Shown one piece after another: positions 34,561 to 45,394 of a DNA stretch of 64,000 bases (within the stretch, counting starts at the first letter, position 1; each line of letters begins with the position of its first letter). Below the pieces are notes generated by a model. The model had not been told where the DNA came from and made no database searches. It saw only the letters and a list, made by a program, of their open reading frames with translations. The DNA comes from Lota lota (taxonomy: Eukaryota; Chordata; Actinopteri; Gadiformes; Lotidae), in contig JACYXH010000701.1 in the NCBI GenBank assembly GCA_026745465.1, forward strand, positions 1-64,000. Direction: 5' to 3'. The translations under genes and the position numbers were made by a program.

Positions 34561-34930
34561 TTTCTTTTCTTTACCAAGAATCCACGCTACAGCGTATGGT
34601 ACTCCTCTTGTTCCTAACAGGACCGGTCCAACAGAACCATTATAGCTCCCCTCTTAGTCATTCAGACGCCCTGCACTTTGATTTGACCTCTGAACCCACT
34701 GGATATGTTCCATACAGTGATGCAGTGCCGTCTCAGATTGTGATTCAAGATTCTTTATTGTCACATGTCATATACAAGTATTCGGCTGTTCAATTATTTT
34801 GTTCTGGCTCATCGGCCTATCAGCAGAAATAAGTTATAATATCTATAAAACACAACATCATTTAAACAAATAGAAAAAAAATAGAACAGCAGCAGTAATA
34901 ATTATAAGAAGAAGAACAAGAGCAATAGTG
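34560..34930 (-). mobile_element. LINE 3' end and flank (inverted copy of 56830-57200)
   Basis: On the minus strand it matches the 3' tail of the Rex1-like LINE fragment, including the CAATAAAGAATCTTGAATC-like end and about 150 bp of the same unique flank (GGTTCTGTTGGACCGG region). It is therefore a duplicated genomic segment, not an independent insertion. Confidence 0.6.
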
Positions 34931-35324
34931 CTATGAATTAGAAACAGAAATTAGAAATTAGAAAAGTCTTCAAAACGTGGCTGTATTAAATAATGCAAAG
35001 CCATTTCTCATAAAGGCCCTCCACCGCGACCTGCCATTCGCTCCACTATTTTACACTTGGACTGTGTTGTAGCAAATTAAATGACTGGTGGCTGGCTCGA
35101 ATAAAAGGCTAAGACTAATGGATATCCGTAGTTGATTTATTTCATATGCTGGTTAATTAGAATTAGTTCTCCGGTTTTTTTCGCGAGGTTTATTCTTTTA
35201 GTTTCTGGTGTTAAAAGGACCTGGTTCAACCTATCGTTGTTGGATGTGTGTGGGACGATCGTTTCGTCTCTTCCGGAGGACACCGTTTCTGACGTCACTT
35301 CATACTCCACACTCGAACCGGAAG

Positions 35325-35364
35325 TACCGAGGGGGCGGGCCCTAGCCTGGAGCACTGTATAAAG
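35325..35364 (+). promoter_or_regulatory. A-type TRIM promoter with TATA (copy 4)
   Basis: GAGGGGGCGGGCCC GC box and TATAAAG at 35358-35364. The leader exon ATG follows about 60 bp later. Confidence 0.6.
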
Positions 35365-35424
35365 ACCCCTCTCGCTTGTTCAGTAAACGGAAGTTTACGG
35401 AAATCCAACCGACGAAGAGACGAC

Positions 35425-35515
35425 ATGACGAAGAGACGACGTGGATGCTTTAGTCTCTCCGGAGACGAAAAACAAGACGTTTTAAATCAGAGAGCCGGGA
35501 CAGAAACATTCCAAG
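35425..35515 (+). CDS. TRIM copy 4 upstream exon, in-frame leader
   Basis: 91-nt open exon starting MTKRRRGCFSLSGDEKQD, donor CCAAG/GTGGGT, phase 1. After splicing to 38504 it runs in frame into the RING exon. Three amino-acid changes distinguish it from copy 1 near residues 7-9, plus changes around EKQD. Confidence 0.45.
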
Positions 35516-38503
35516 GTGGGTCCAACATATTGACCTCTAATCCTCATTGTCCTGTCCGCAGGGCAACAGGGCGCCATGTTGTACTGTAGCGTTAGCCCCA
35601 CACGGGTCTCCTGCGCTCCGTGTGAACACGTGATGTTGATGCTTAGCGAAACCAACCTTCACGTGCTCTATTGTGTCGCCTCGTCGGATTCCACCAGCGC
35701 GTGCTCGGTGCTCGGCGTCCTGTTTGGAGCGCGGCGCCACGCGCGGGGCCGCGCTCTGTGCGCTTTGGTTGAACCCGACCAGGCGAGGCCAACACGGGAC
35801 TTTAACAAAGTTAGTTTGGTGTTAAAGCATCAGGGCGTTCTTCACGAGGAGGACGCATACGTGAATAGGGATGGGTCCCGAAACCGGGAGTTAACCGGGG
35901 TGCCCCCGGGATACTATTACACACCGTAGTATATAAAGTGTAATCTAATCTAAGTATCGATGAGCTCCGGTGTTACAAGCCAAATGGTTTCCAAGCTATC
36001 TGGTTCCCGATCGCATGCATGTGGCGGGCACGAGCATACGTACCCGGATGAACCAAATGAAGCGGAGCTCAATGTCGGCATATTCGTCAAAATTCCACAA
36101 ACCTCTCTTTAGTTTGTATGTGTTATATGTCGTTATTCTTGTAAATAGGTATGTCTTACAGAGTTCTACATTAAAGGCACCTCTAACACCCGATTCTATT
36201 AATTATTTGTCTTCTTATTAAAAAAAATAAAAAACGATCACGAGCTGGATTCGATCACACTCTCCGATATAAATTTAAAAATTGCAAGCCACCGGCATTT
36301 GTCCCGTACACCACCGAGACATTGTTAAAAGACCAGGTTAATGTAGTGATAATAAGCCACATTACTATTGGGGGAACAGTTTGGCTTGGGCTGGTTTAAG
36401 ACATCTGGTTACCTGTTTTCACAACGTTTTACACTTTCTCTGACAGTCCAGACATACAGCGGCCGAATATAGCAGTTAGATTCACCACTAACTACTAATA
36501 TGTCACGAACAGTAGTTTGATATTTGAATGCACAATTCACCTGGCTACATTTATATCAGCATATATGAATAGGCGAGCGAACATTTGTTTGTACTTAATG
36601 GTTATCATTACTGACAGGCCAAAATGCTCAGCATGGTTTTCAAAATGAGGAATGCACACTGCAGTTCTGGGTGGAGAAAATCTATAGTTATTTTGGTGGA
36701 GAACCCAAAATTAAATTACAAAGTCCACATCACCAAACGGAAAATGAAAAACTCTATCAAAACAACAGGTAAAATAATTCCATGAATAGAGAATCAAAAT
36801 ATAAATAACACATTGTAAATGCACCACATGGCAGCAGCTAGGTCAGAGCAGACCTAGATAGTAATCATCAGGTCCAGTCACTTTTTGGCTTGGCTCCCCA
36901 CAGAACTTCTCTGCAGCCACGCTGCAAGAACATTATGTGTGTTGACTCGGATTTTGTGTTTTTCTTTACATAAATAAAGACATGTCCACCATAAATTGAT
37001 ACAGAAAGGCACAAATTGCTGCAGAAAATTTCACCAGAATGCAGGAAATCAAATGTTTGACGAAATGTTCTCAACCATTTCTTTGGTGGTAAATCAAGAA
37101 TAGCGTTTTTTTTTTTTTGTGTTGTTATGTGATCGAGCCATGGTCAAAGCAAATACGTTTTAATAAAAAATGTCGGCGGCAGTGCAACACCCAATACGTC
37201 AATTTCAATTTAGACTGCTTTGTCCATTGCAAATGCCAATAATGTTTATAATATGATTACAATTATTATAATTTTTAACGCAGCATGCAGAATATGCGAT
37301 GCTGCGTGTCATTAAACAAAAACGTAGATCCTACTAGAGACATTATAGACTGCATAATACAGTGGTTAATCTAACTGTTATAGTCGGCCGCTGTATGTCT
37401 GGACTGTCAGAGAAAGTGTAAAACGTTGTGTAAACAGGTAACCAGATGTCTTAAACCAGCCCAAGCCAAACTGTTCCCCCAATAGTAATGTGGCTTATTA
37501 TCACTACATGAACCTGGTTTTTTAACAATGTCTCGGTGGTGTACAGGACAAATGCAGGTGGCTTGCAATTTTTAAATTTATATCGGAGAGTGTGATCGAA
37601 TCCAGCTCGTGATCGTTTTTTATTTTTTTAATAAGAAGACAAATAATTAATAGAATCGGGTGTTAGAGGTGCCTTTAATGTAGAACTCTGTAAGACATAC
37701 CTATTTACAAGAATAACGACATATAACACATACAAACTAAAGAGAGGTTTGTGGAATTTTGACGAATATGCCGACGTTGAGCTCCGCTTCATTTGGTTCA
37801 TCCGGGTACGTATGCTCGTGCCCGCCACATGCATGCGATCGGGAACCAGATAGCTTGGAAACCATTTGGCTTGTAACACCGGCCCTGCAAGCCGTATTTA
37901 AGGAACAAAGGAAATAGATTTACTTCCTGGTGATCGTTCATCCAGAATGATTCCCAGGAAAGGAAAAAAAGCAGATCTTCCTCCAGAAGAACTGTTCAGA
38001 TAAGGCTTCAGGGCTTTTTGAGGCCCAGCTGCATGCAGACCCCATCCCTGTTGCTCTATGCCACTGTATTTTCTTTTCTCTTGTTTGTTGATTTATTTTT
38101 GTTTGTATCACATTTCAATTCTCTCAATAGTATAGAGTCTATAATAGTTATATATTCAAAACCTGTGTACGAAAGATGTCTTGTTCTTAACTTGTGTTCT
38201 TCTAAAAGAAGCGATAAGAGTAGCGTTAAAGTAGCGGCTGGATAAGCAGTATGGATCAGAGTAGTAGTGGCGTTAGAATCTTCCCTGTGTGTGAGTGCAG
38301 TTGGCTCCTTCATTCGCGGTGGTAGCGGTGTGAGAGTCGATAGTGACCAGTGTGTTTATGTTCAGTGCTGTTGTACCGACCTGTTGGCTCAAGAGCTTTG
38401 CTTGAAATAACAAAACATTTATGAATATTAACATATTATTACATGTATACAAAATATATCATATTATTAAAATGGTAATTTAATTTTCATATTTCTTTTC
38501 TAG
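35516..38503 (+). other. Intron 1 of TRIM copy 4
   Basis: 2988-bp GT-AG intron, about 1.9 kb of it being the TIR element. Without the element it would be about 1.1 kb, like copy 2. A CpG-rich open stretch is at 35576-35929. Confidence 0.65.
35971..37878. mobile_element. DNA transposon-like element with ~515-bp terminal inverted repeats
   Basis: The ends are TGTTACAAGCC and GGCTTGTAACA. Each repeat is about 515 bp (35971-36488 and 37363-37878), nearly identical, and CCGG flanks both sides (possible 4-bp target duplication or part of the ends). The homologous introns of copies 1 and 2 lack it. The 870-bp centre has no transposase-sized frame, so it is non-autonomous or fold-back-like. Each repeat carries a matching 83-codon open frame of unknown meaning. 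The superfamily is not identified. Confidence 0.8.
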
Positions 38504-38505
38504 GA

Positions 38506-40113
38506 ATGGCGTCCAACTCTTCCTGGTCTGAGGATATCTTTTCATGTTCCATCTGTCTGGATGTGCTCAACAGCCCAGTTTCCACACCATGTGGACACAA
38601 CTTCTGCAGAACCTGTATTACAAGGTTCTGGGATGGCCAAGTCCAGTACAAATGTCATGTTTGCAGCAAGCTGTTCCAGACAAGACCTGATTTACAGGTC
38701 AATACATTCATATCAGAGATGGTTGATCAGTTTAGAAGTTCTGTACGAGTCAAAGAGCAGCCTTGTGTTGAACCAGCAGAAGTTCCCTGTGATGTCTGTA
38801 CTGGGACCCAGCTGAAGGCTGTGAAGTCCTGCCTAGTGTGTTTTACTTCTTACTGCCAAACCCACCTGGAGCCACATCAGAGAGTCGCAGGCCTGAAGAG
38901 ACATCGGCTGGTCGAGCCTATGGACCGTCTGGAAGACAGGATGTGTAAGAAACACGACCTAATTCTGGAGCTCTTCTGCCAGACTGAACAGGTGTGTGTG
39001 TGTCAGTTCTGCACAGAGACAGACCACAAGTCCCATCCTGTTGTGTCTCTAAAGGAGGAATATGAAGTGAAGACGGCCCAGCTGGAGAAGATAGAGTCTG
39101 AAGTTCAGCAGAAGATCCAGGAGAGAAAACTAAAGATTAAGGAGATCAAAGACACAGCGGACCGCAGCAAAGCAGACGCAGACAGGGAGATAGCTGATGG
39201 TGTGCAGGTCTTCACTGCTCTGATGCGCTACATTGAAAAGTGGCAGGATGATCACAATCAAAGAGTTAAAGAGAGACTGCAATCCACAGAGAAAGAGGCT
39301 GAAGACATCATCAAAGAGCTGGAGCAGGAAATAGAAGATCTGACCAATAGAAGCTCAGAGGTGAAGCAGCTCTCACAGACTGAAGACCACCTCCACTTCC
39401 TCCAGACCTTCAGATCCCTGAAGAATCATCCACCCACCAGGGAGGTCCGTCCTCCGTCATACGTACGGACCTTGTGGGGATCCCTGGATCAGCTGGAGGA
39501 GACACTGAACATGGAGATGAAGAAGCTGTGTGCTGCTGAACTGAAGAGGATTCAGCAGTATGAAGTAGATGTGACTCTGGATCCTGATACAGCTTATCCC
39601 AGTCTCATCCTGTCTGAGGATGGGAAACAAGTACATCATGGAGGTGTATGGAAGACACTCCCAGACAACCCTAAGAGATTTACACAGAAGCTAAATGTTC
39701 TCACGCGGCAGAGCTTCTCCTCAGGAAGATTTTACTTTGAGGTCCAGGTTAAAGACAAGACTGAATGGTGTTTAGGAGTGGTCAGAGAGTCCATCGGCAG
39801 AAACGGTGGGATCAAACCAATCCCTAAGAATGGTTACTGGACTATTTTATTCAACAAGGAAGGTTTGGTATTTAGAGGTAACCCTGATGTCCGTCTCCCT
39901 CTGAGAGCTGAGCTCCAGAAGGTGGGGGTGTTTGTTGATTATGATGAGGGTCTGGTCTCCTTCTATGATGTGGAAGCCAGGGTTCATATCTACTCTGCTA
40001 CTGGCTGCACCTTTAGTGAGCTTCTCTATCCATTCCTCAATCCAGGGATCTATGTTTATAAAGGTAAAAACTCTGCCCCCCTGATCATCTCACCTGTCAA
40101 TCAAACAGACTAG
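38506..40113 (+). CDS. TRIM copy 4: bloodthirsty/TRIM39-like E3 ligase, 535 aa
   Basis: Intact RING (FSCSICLDVLNSPVSTPCGH), B-boxes, coiled coil and PRY-SPRY (LDPDTAYPSLILSEDG, GRFYFEVQVKD, GVFVDYDEG). It is six residues shorter than copies 1 and 3: DWTTV is missing after PPTR and one residue is missing at LCAAELK. The ATG follows acceptor TTTTCTAG. It is the mirror-arm partner of copy 1, yet copy 1 has E30 where this has the consensus glycine. Predicted cytosolic ubiquitin ligase with probable immune role by family. AATAATC and a duplicon flank with minisatellite follow. Confidence 0.9.
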   Translation: MASNSSWSEDIFSCSICLDVLNSPVSTPCGHNFCRTCITRFWDGQVQYKCHVCSKLFQTRPDLQVNTFISEMVDQFRSSVRVKEQPCVEPAEVPCDVCTGTQLKAVKSCLVCFTSYCQTHLEPHQRVAGLKRHRLVEPMDRLEDRMCKKHDLILELFCQTEQVCVCQFCTETDHKSHPVVSLKEEYEVKTAQLEKIESEVQQKIQERKLKIKEIKDTADRSKADADREIADGVQVFTALMRYIEKWQDDHNQRVKERLQSTEKEAEDIIKELEQEIEDLTNRSSEVKQLSQTEDHLHFLQTFRSLKNHPPTREVRPPSYVRTLWGSLDQLEETLNMEMKKLCAAELKRIQQYEVDVTLDPDTAYPSLILSEDGKQVHHGGVWKTLPDNPKRFTQKLNVLTRQSFSSGRFYFEVQVKDKTEWCLGVVRESIGRNGGIKPIPKNGYWTILFNKEGLVFRGNPDVRLPLRAELQKVGVFVDYDEGLVSFYDVEARVHIYSATGCTFSELLYPFLNPGIYVYKGKNSAPLIISPVNQTD

Positions 40114-40539
40114 GACCTTTGTTTGATAGTAAAATAATCAAACGACCAAAACCACTGATGTTGTTTCCTGCATGGGAATCTCTACTATGTTGATCTGAGA
40201 GAACTGCATTAATGTTGTACTGCTTTCATTTGACAAGAAGGAATTCATTCGGAAAAGAACCCTGACTATTGTAAAATATAACCCATGATACATGATTCGA
40301 TTACATATACTATATTGATCAATATCTGATTACTGCTGAATGTTTTTTATACATTTAACAATATGAAATTGAGAAACATTTACAGGTGCATGTTAAAAAC
40401 CTCTAGTTTCTTAAACAAAAAGAAGATATTAGTTTATGCTTCTGAAAAATGAATGACAACAATCAAATGTTTGTACACTTATTTTTTCAATAAAAATGTA
40501 CAAAAGGTAGAATGGGGTCATTTTCTGTGGAATAGGTAC

Positions 40540-40715
40540 CTTCTCTACAATAATTACTCAGTAGAATAGGTACATTCTCAGTACAATATGTATTCAGTAG
40601 AATAGGTACGTTCTCTACAATATGTATTCAGTAGAATAGGTACATTCTCAGTACAATATGTATTCAGTAGAATAGGTACATTCTCTACAATATGCATTCA
40701 GTAGAATAGGTACAT
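40540..40715 (+). repeat. 36-bp minisatellite downstream of copy 4
   Basis: About five units of the TRIM-duplicon minisatellite, fewer than the ~12 units at the matching place downstream of copy 1. Confidence 0.88.
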
Positions 40716-40901
40716 TCTCCTTCGCTCTCTCCCCCTCCTTCCCTCATTCTCTTCCCCTCCTCTCACTCCCTCCCTTCCTCTCTCCCTCCCTCTCAGTGTC
40801 TCTTCTCTCTACCTATTTTCCCCTCCCTTTCCCTCTCTCCCTCTCTCTCTCCCACCTTCCCTCTTCCCCCCTCCCTCCCTCTCCCTCCCTCTCTCCTACA
40901 G
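40716..40901 (+). repeat. CT-rich tract before relic exon
   Basis: CTCTCCCCCTCC-type sequence ending in the acceptor-like CTCCTACAG. Confidence 0.8.
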
Positions 40902-40950
40902 TGAAGCTGACTGTCATCGATGTCTCTGTGTCAACATCATTGGGCCTGTG
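40902..40950 (+). pseudogene. GABA-A receptor gamma exon 3 relic, copy 8, cut by LTR
   Basis: TGAAGCTGACTGTCATCGAT to GGGCCTGTG, then the LTR. It has the 4-bp deletion. Confidence 0.55.
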
Positions 40951-41165
40951 TGTCACTCCGTCCACTGCCGCCACCTAGCGGCCGCCGGCTGCCACTTCTC
41001 CACGTGCTTCTGTTTACACACACTGCCAGCAATCGCCAATCTACGCTCCCTATTTCTCCACCGCGCTTCCTAGCAGCCGGCGCCAGTTGAATAAATCCCT
41101 TTGAACCCTCCTTCGTCTCTGTCTCCTGTGTCCTGCATTTGGGTCCCTCGTTCGGTACTATAACA
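40951..41165 (+). mobile_element. Solo LTR with internal deletion (215 bp)
   Basis: Same insertion as at 13921-14390 (TGTCACTCCG to ACTATAACA, followed by CTGTG), but about 255 bp between CGCCAGTT and GAATAAATCC are missing. Confidence 0.8.
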
Positions 41166-41272
41166 CTGTGTCTTCAATGTTCAGTTAAAGTTCATATCTT
41201 TCCCTCCCTCCCCCTCTCTCTCTCCCCCAACTTCCCTCTCTCTCCCTTTCTCTCCCTCCCTCTCTCCTACAG

Positions 41273-41336
41273 TGAAGCTGACTGTCATCGATGTCTCTGT
41301 GTCAACAGCATTATCTCTGTGTCTTCCAATCTAAAT
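41273..41336 (+). pseudogene. GABA-A receptor gamma exon 3 relic, copy 9
   Basis: CTCCTACAG then TGAAGCTGACTGTCATCGAT; the 3' half is diverged like copies 2 and 4. Confidence 0.55.
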
Positions 41337-41738
41337 GTTCAGTTAAAGTTCATATCTCTCTCCATCTCTCTGTCCCCTCTCCTCTTGTTCCTGTTTTTTT
41401 ATACGTTTAATGATATCAAATTGCAAACGACTACAGGAAGTAGAAAATATTGACAATGTGAAGTGTTCATTTTGATAACGTAATAAAATGGTTGTAATTT
41501 TTTTTTGATTTCAATTCAACTTTACAAAAGTATAATGGGATATATTCATTGGAAAAGGAGCATTCTCTACAATATGTATTTAGTAGAATATCTACATTCT
41601 CAATCTGTATTGTACTGAATAATCTCGGCCCTGGCCCCACTCAGCGTCATGGCAAGTGTTGTCAAGTGTTGAATATAAAATGTACACCGATAGACGTCAA
41701 TACGCTTACTTCTGTCGAGGTATTCTGATTCCAACAGG

Positions 41739-41810
41739 TCCTCGTTAGTATAGTGGTCAGTATCCCCGCCTGTCACGCGGGAGACCGGGGTTCAATTCCC
41801 CGACGGGGAG
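41739..41810 (+). tRNA. tRNA-Asp(GTC)
   Basis: 72 nt, TCCTCGTTAGTATAGTGG start, anticodon GTC at 41772-41774, T-arm CGGGGTTCAATTCCCCG, 3' acceptor ACGGGGA plus G. The acceptor stem is complete, so this is the best of the three Asp copies. Only TTT, not TTTT, follows nearby. Confidence 0.95.
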
Positions 41811-41960
41811 TGTTTGACATTTACCCACAGTCACCAATATAATCAAAGTTTAATTATTTTAGGAGCAGTCGGTGTCTGTGAGCAAGAAGTGATTTTTGAT
41901 TTCAATGACAAGTTTAACGAAATTTACGCAACGGTGCACTCTTGCACAATTTCTGTTATA

Positions 41961-42043
41961 GTCAGGATGGCCGAGCGGTCTAACGCGCTGCGTTCAGGTC
42001 GCAGTCTCCTCTGGAGGCGTGGGTTCAAATCCCACTTCTGACA
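41961..42043 (+). tRNA. tRNA-Leu(CAG)
   Basis: 83 nt starting GTCAGGATGGCCGAGCGG and ending CCCACTTCTGACA. It has a long variable arm (TCTCCTCTGGAGGCG), anticodon CAG at 41995-41997 and GGTTCAAATCC as B box. A TTTT terminator follows. It has no counterpart in the left arm. Confidence 0.97.
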
Positions 42044-42217
42044 TAAGTTTTAAGGACAAGCGAAATAACATCTTCATATCAAACTACTCTAAAGTTTAGT
42101 TCGCCCTCATCAGCTAGATCAAGAAAGAGGAGAAGTCACACAAAGCGTTAAAGTTGCCTTAAAACACCTGTAGACGTCAATGCGCTTACTAATGTCGAGG
42201 TGTTCTGATTCAACAGG

Positions 42218-42289
42218 TCGTCGTTAGTATAGTGGTCAGTATCCCCGCCTGTCACGCGGGAGACCGGGGTTCAATTCCCCGACGGGGAG
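42218..42289 (+). tRNA. tRNA-Asp(GTC), acceptor mismatch
   Basis: Second right-arm copy in a tandem duplication of about 480 bp. It starts TCGTCGT, so position 3 is G and faces G70. Otherwise it is identical in anticodon loop and T-arm to 41739-41810. No TTTT tract follows. It may be non-functional. Confidence 0.82.
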
Positions 42290-42523
42290 TGTTTGACATT
42301 AACCCACAGTCACCAATACAATCAAAGTTGAGTTATTTTAGGAGCAGTCGTTGTCTGTGCTCGCCCCTCGCCAGAAAAGAAAGCAACATACTGTAATATA
42401 TATTCTTGATAATATATATTAATATATAATATATAATATATATATATACTTTGTTTCTTAAACAAAAAAAATAAAAACAAAAAAAGAAGTATACAAAAAA
42501 ATAAAATAAAATAAAAAAATAAA

Positions 42524-42564
<41 letters not shown>

Positions 42565-43203
42565 ACAGTTCTTTTTTAACTGAACATTTTAGATGTCAGT
42601 CTTTTTTCTGCAATGCAACATTAGTGGTTTAACAAACAGTAGCTTAGTTTGGATTTATTTTCGTCATTTAAATGAATAATATAAGTGTTTTATAGATAAA
42701 ACACTTCTGTGAAGGTGGAGGCTGAAGCTAAATTGAGCCTACACTTCACAATACAAATAATAAATATACAAATAGCGTGGTAAAGAGTGGACAGGTGTGC
42801 TGTAAATAGCTATATGGCTATGATAATGGAGTAATAGATAATAGCACAATAAACAGAACATTCTCATTAAAATGTGTGTGTGTAAATACGGCACAAGGAT
42901 AATTATATTCACGCAAGAGATCTTAAATACACCCATTAAAGCAGAACAGTGCTTGTGCATTTGTTTTAATTTTGTTTGTCACTGGTCAGTCTTGAACCTG
43001 TGCCCTTGTGATCCACTCCAAACCCCATACAAAACTGGCTAACGAAAGTTTATTTTTCTTATTTTTTAATTCATACTAATGAATAAAAATTGAACTAGAG
43101 GAAAAACGAAGTTTAGTTTGCTATCATCAGCTAGATGTTCAGAAAGAGGTAACCTCACACAAAAGGTTTTATTTGCCGTTCAGAACTAATCAAAAGTGTG
43201 CCT
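42290..43203. other. AT-rich spacer between tRNA-Asp and tRNA-Gly
   Basis: Mirrors 12061-12780. It has A-rich and (TA)n tracts at 42410-42560. No gene is seen. Confidence 0.6.
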
Positions 43204-43274
43204 TGCATTGGCCGGGAATCGAACCCGGGCCTCCCGCGTGGCAGGCGAGAATTCTACCACTGAACCACCAATGC
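43204..43274 (-). tRNA. tRNA-Gly(GCC)
   Basis: 71 nt on the minus strand, no differences noticed from 11990-12060, with TTTT downstream on the minus strand. Anticodon GCC, full acceptor pairing. Confidence 0.97.
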
Positions 43275-44904
43275 TTATCCAGTAAAGCAATTGACTCACA
43301 ATTTGTCCACAAAGTATTTACATAGGCAAAGATCGCAGCACAGAATGATTCCAACAGTAGACAACAATAATTGCAATCATCACATTTCCGTATGTCTACA
43401 TTATACTGATGTCGTTTATGACCCCCCAAAAAATAAAAAGAAGCGATACATTATTATTTGAGCGCTTTTATTCTATAAATGTGCTTCATATGCTGCGCTC
43501 CATACGGAGGCCCTTTCTCGTGTGGAGCTTCTCGCTGACAGCCAATCACCTTCTCGTTGTCATTAGTTCTTAATTGAATTTAGCTGAGTCGCCCCCGACG
43601 TGTACATAGCTCCCAGGTGATGTCGGCCATTCCTTTTTTCTTTTTTGCGTTTGACTGCGGTAACCGATGGCTTAGCCCTGTACCTTTTATTAGTTAGACG
43701 TTGTTGCTTATTTGTTTTGTGCGCTTTTGAATGAACAATCCGGACAACGTGGCCACCAACGGGGGGAGCTTCACCGACGTTTATTGTTTTTATGAGCTGC
43801 TTGATTGTTTGTTTGGTTGTGTTCGGCCGCTGGCTTCAGACCAGCCTGTGATTGTGCATCAGCTCACCGCACACATTACACTCTGCCCGTCTCCTCACTC
43901 ACAATCTATATCACTGTTCTTTCCCCTCAAAGTTACCCCGGATTTGACCGCTCATAGTCACTTTGGTTTTGCTCATTTATAGTTAAAATTATGAGTTGTA
44001 GCTTGTGTTGTGAGTGCAATGTGTACACGTGTTTGTATTGGGCCTAACTGGGGAGGACTAACCGACTGACTTTACCGGCGCTGCACCGACAACCTCCGTG
44101 TGAACACTGGGAAGTGTGTGTGTGTGTGTGTGTGCGCTCTGGAAACTGGACGCAAAATGGAGGAACAGCTGCAACAATTGCGCAACAACGACGTTTTGGG
44201 TCAAACTGGAACTGTTGAAAGCAAACAGCCGTAGATGAAGAGGTAAGTAGACTAATTGGCGAATACAACTATACTGCTCAAAAAAATTAAGGGAACACTT
44301 GGAGTTACATTGTGTTGTTTAAGTGTTCCCTTTATTTTTTTGAGCAGTATATTTTCGCCAATTGCTTTCTTTTTTTCTTTAACAGCACCACTGGACTACA
44401 GGACCTCCACTAGGTTGAAATGACAATCCTGTGCAATCCATGCTGCGTTAGACAATTTATCGGCACAGCACCTTCTCCAGATGCTCTACCTCACTCAGGA
44501 ATCCACAAAGACAACTTGAAATGCCACGTGTCTGAAATATCCAGGATGTTTGTGAATTTAAGGACATCTCCAAAATAACTCGACAAAGAGAAGGAAGTGT
44601 TCAGTTTTTGCTCCATCCATAACCCCACTGGACCCTCTGTGTTTTTTTTTTTCATCCATCAGACTAACTAGACTACTGACTGGGGGCATGTTGAGGTTTG
44701 GTTTAATTGGTTGGTTTTGGCTTGGTAGAAAGTTGGTTTTGGTTTGGTAGATGGTTGGCATGCTGGAATTAGAAGAGGTTAGATGCTGTACTTGCTTTGC
44801 ATGCACTTGCACACTCTCCCGATCTTTCCTTTCAAAACTTTCAATACACTTGCAAGCTGCTGTTGACTGTTGCAGAAGTTTGACTGCGGCTTGATGTTGA
44901 AATC
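43275..44904 (+). other. Right-arm unique flank between tRNA-Gly and satellite
   Basis: Mirrors 10481-11989. 43731 begins a short open frame MNNPDNVATNGGSFTDVY, a single-copy relative of the satellite spacer cassette. At about 44157 is the MEEQLQQLRNNDVL frame (25 codons), followed by GAAGAG/GTAAGT. This region could be a promoter plus first exon of the transcript whose 3' exons are at 49547-50895. Unproven. Confidence 0.45.
44272..44349. mobile_element. 78-bp mariner-type MITE with TA target duplication
   Basis: TACTGCTCAAAAAAATTAAG and its inverted partner AAAAAAATGAGCAGTA-like right end, about 30-bp terminal repeats with GGGAACACTT inside. It is flanked by TA at 44270-44271 and 44350-44351. 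The left arm has the empty site (CAACTATTTTCG in reverse complement), so the insertion came after the arms separated. Confidence 0.88.
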
Positions 44905-45394
44905 GGTGCAATGTGGTTTTCATTCTGTGCAATGTGGTTTTCATTCTGTGCAATGCACTTTCATTCTGTGACATACGGTTTGTTATTTTCTACAATGCAC
45001 ATTCATTCTGTGCCATACGGTTTGTTATTTTCTGCAATGCATTCATTCTGTGCCATACGGTTTGTTATTTTCTGCAATGCATTCATTCTGTGCCATACGG
45101 TTTATTATTTTCTGCAATGCATTCATTCTGTGCCATACGGTTTGTTATTTTCTGTAATGCATTCATTCTGTGCCATACGGTTTGTTATTTTCTACAGTGC
45201 ACATTCATTCGGTGCCATATGGTTTGTTATTTTCTACAATCCATTCATTCTGTGCCATACGGTTTGTTATTTTCTGCAATGCACATTCATTCTGTGCCAT
45301 ACGGTTTATTTTCTGCAATGCACATTCATTCTGTGCCATACGGTTTGTTATTTTCTGCAATGCACATTCATTCTTAGCCATACGGTTAGTTATT

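Noticed and set aside
35970-36221. 83-codon protein gene in the TIR element
   Set aside because: It sits wholly in the terminal repeat, is mirrored in the other repeat, and has no recognised domain. Treated as element sequence.
36240-36330. tRNA-like gene inside the TIR element (TGATCGAATCC on the minus strand)
   Set aside because: The B-box match is partial and no acceptor or anticodon stem could be drawn.
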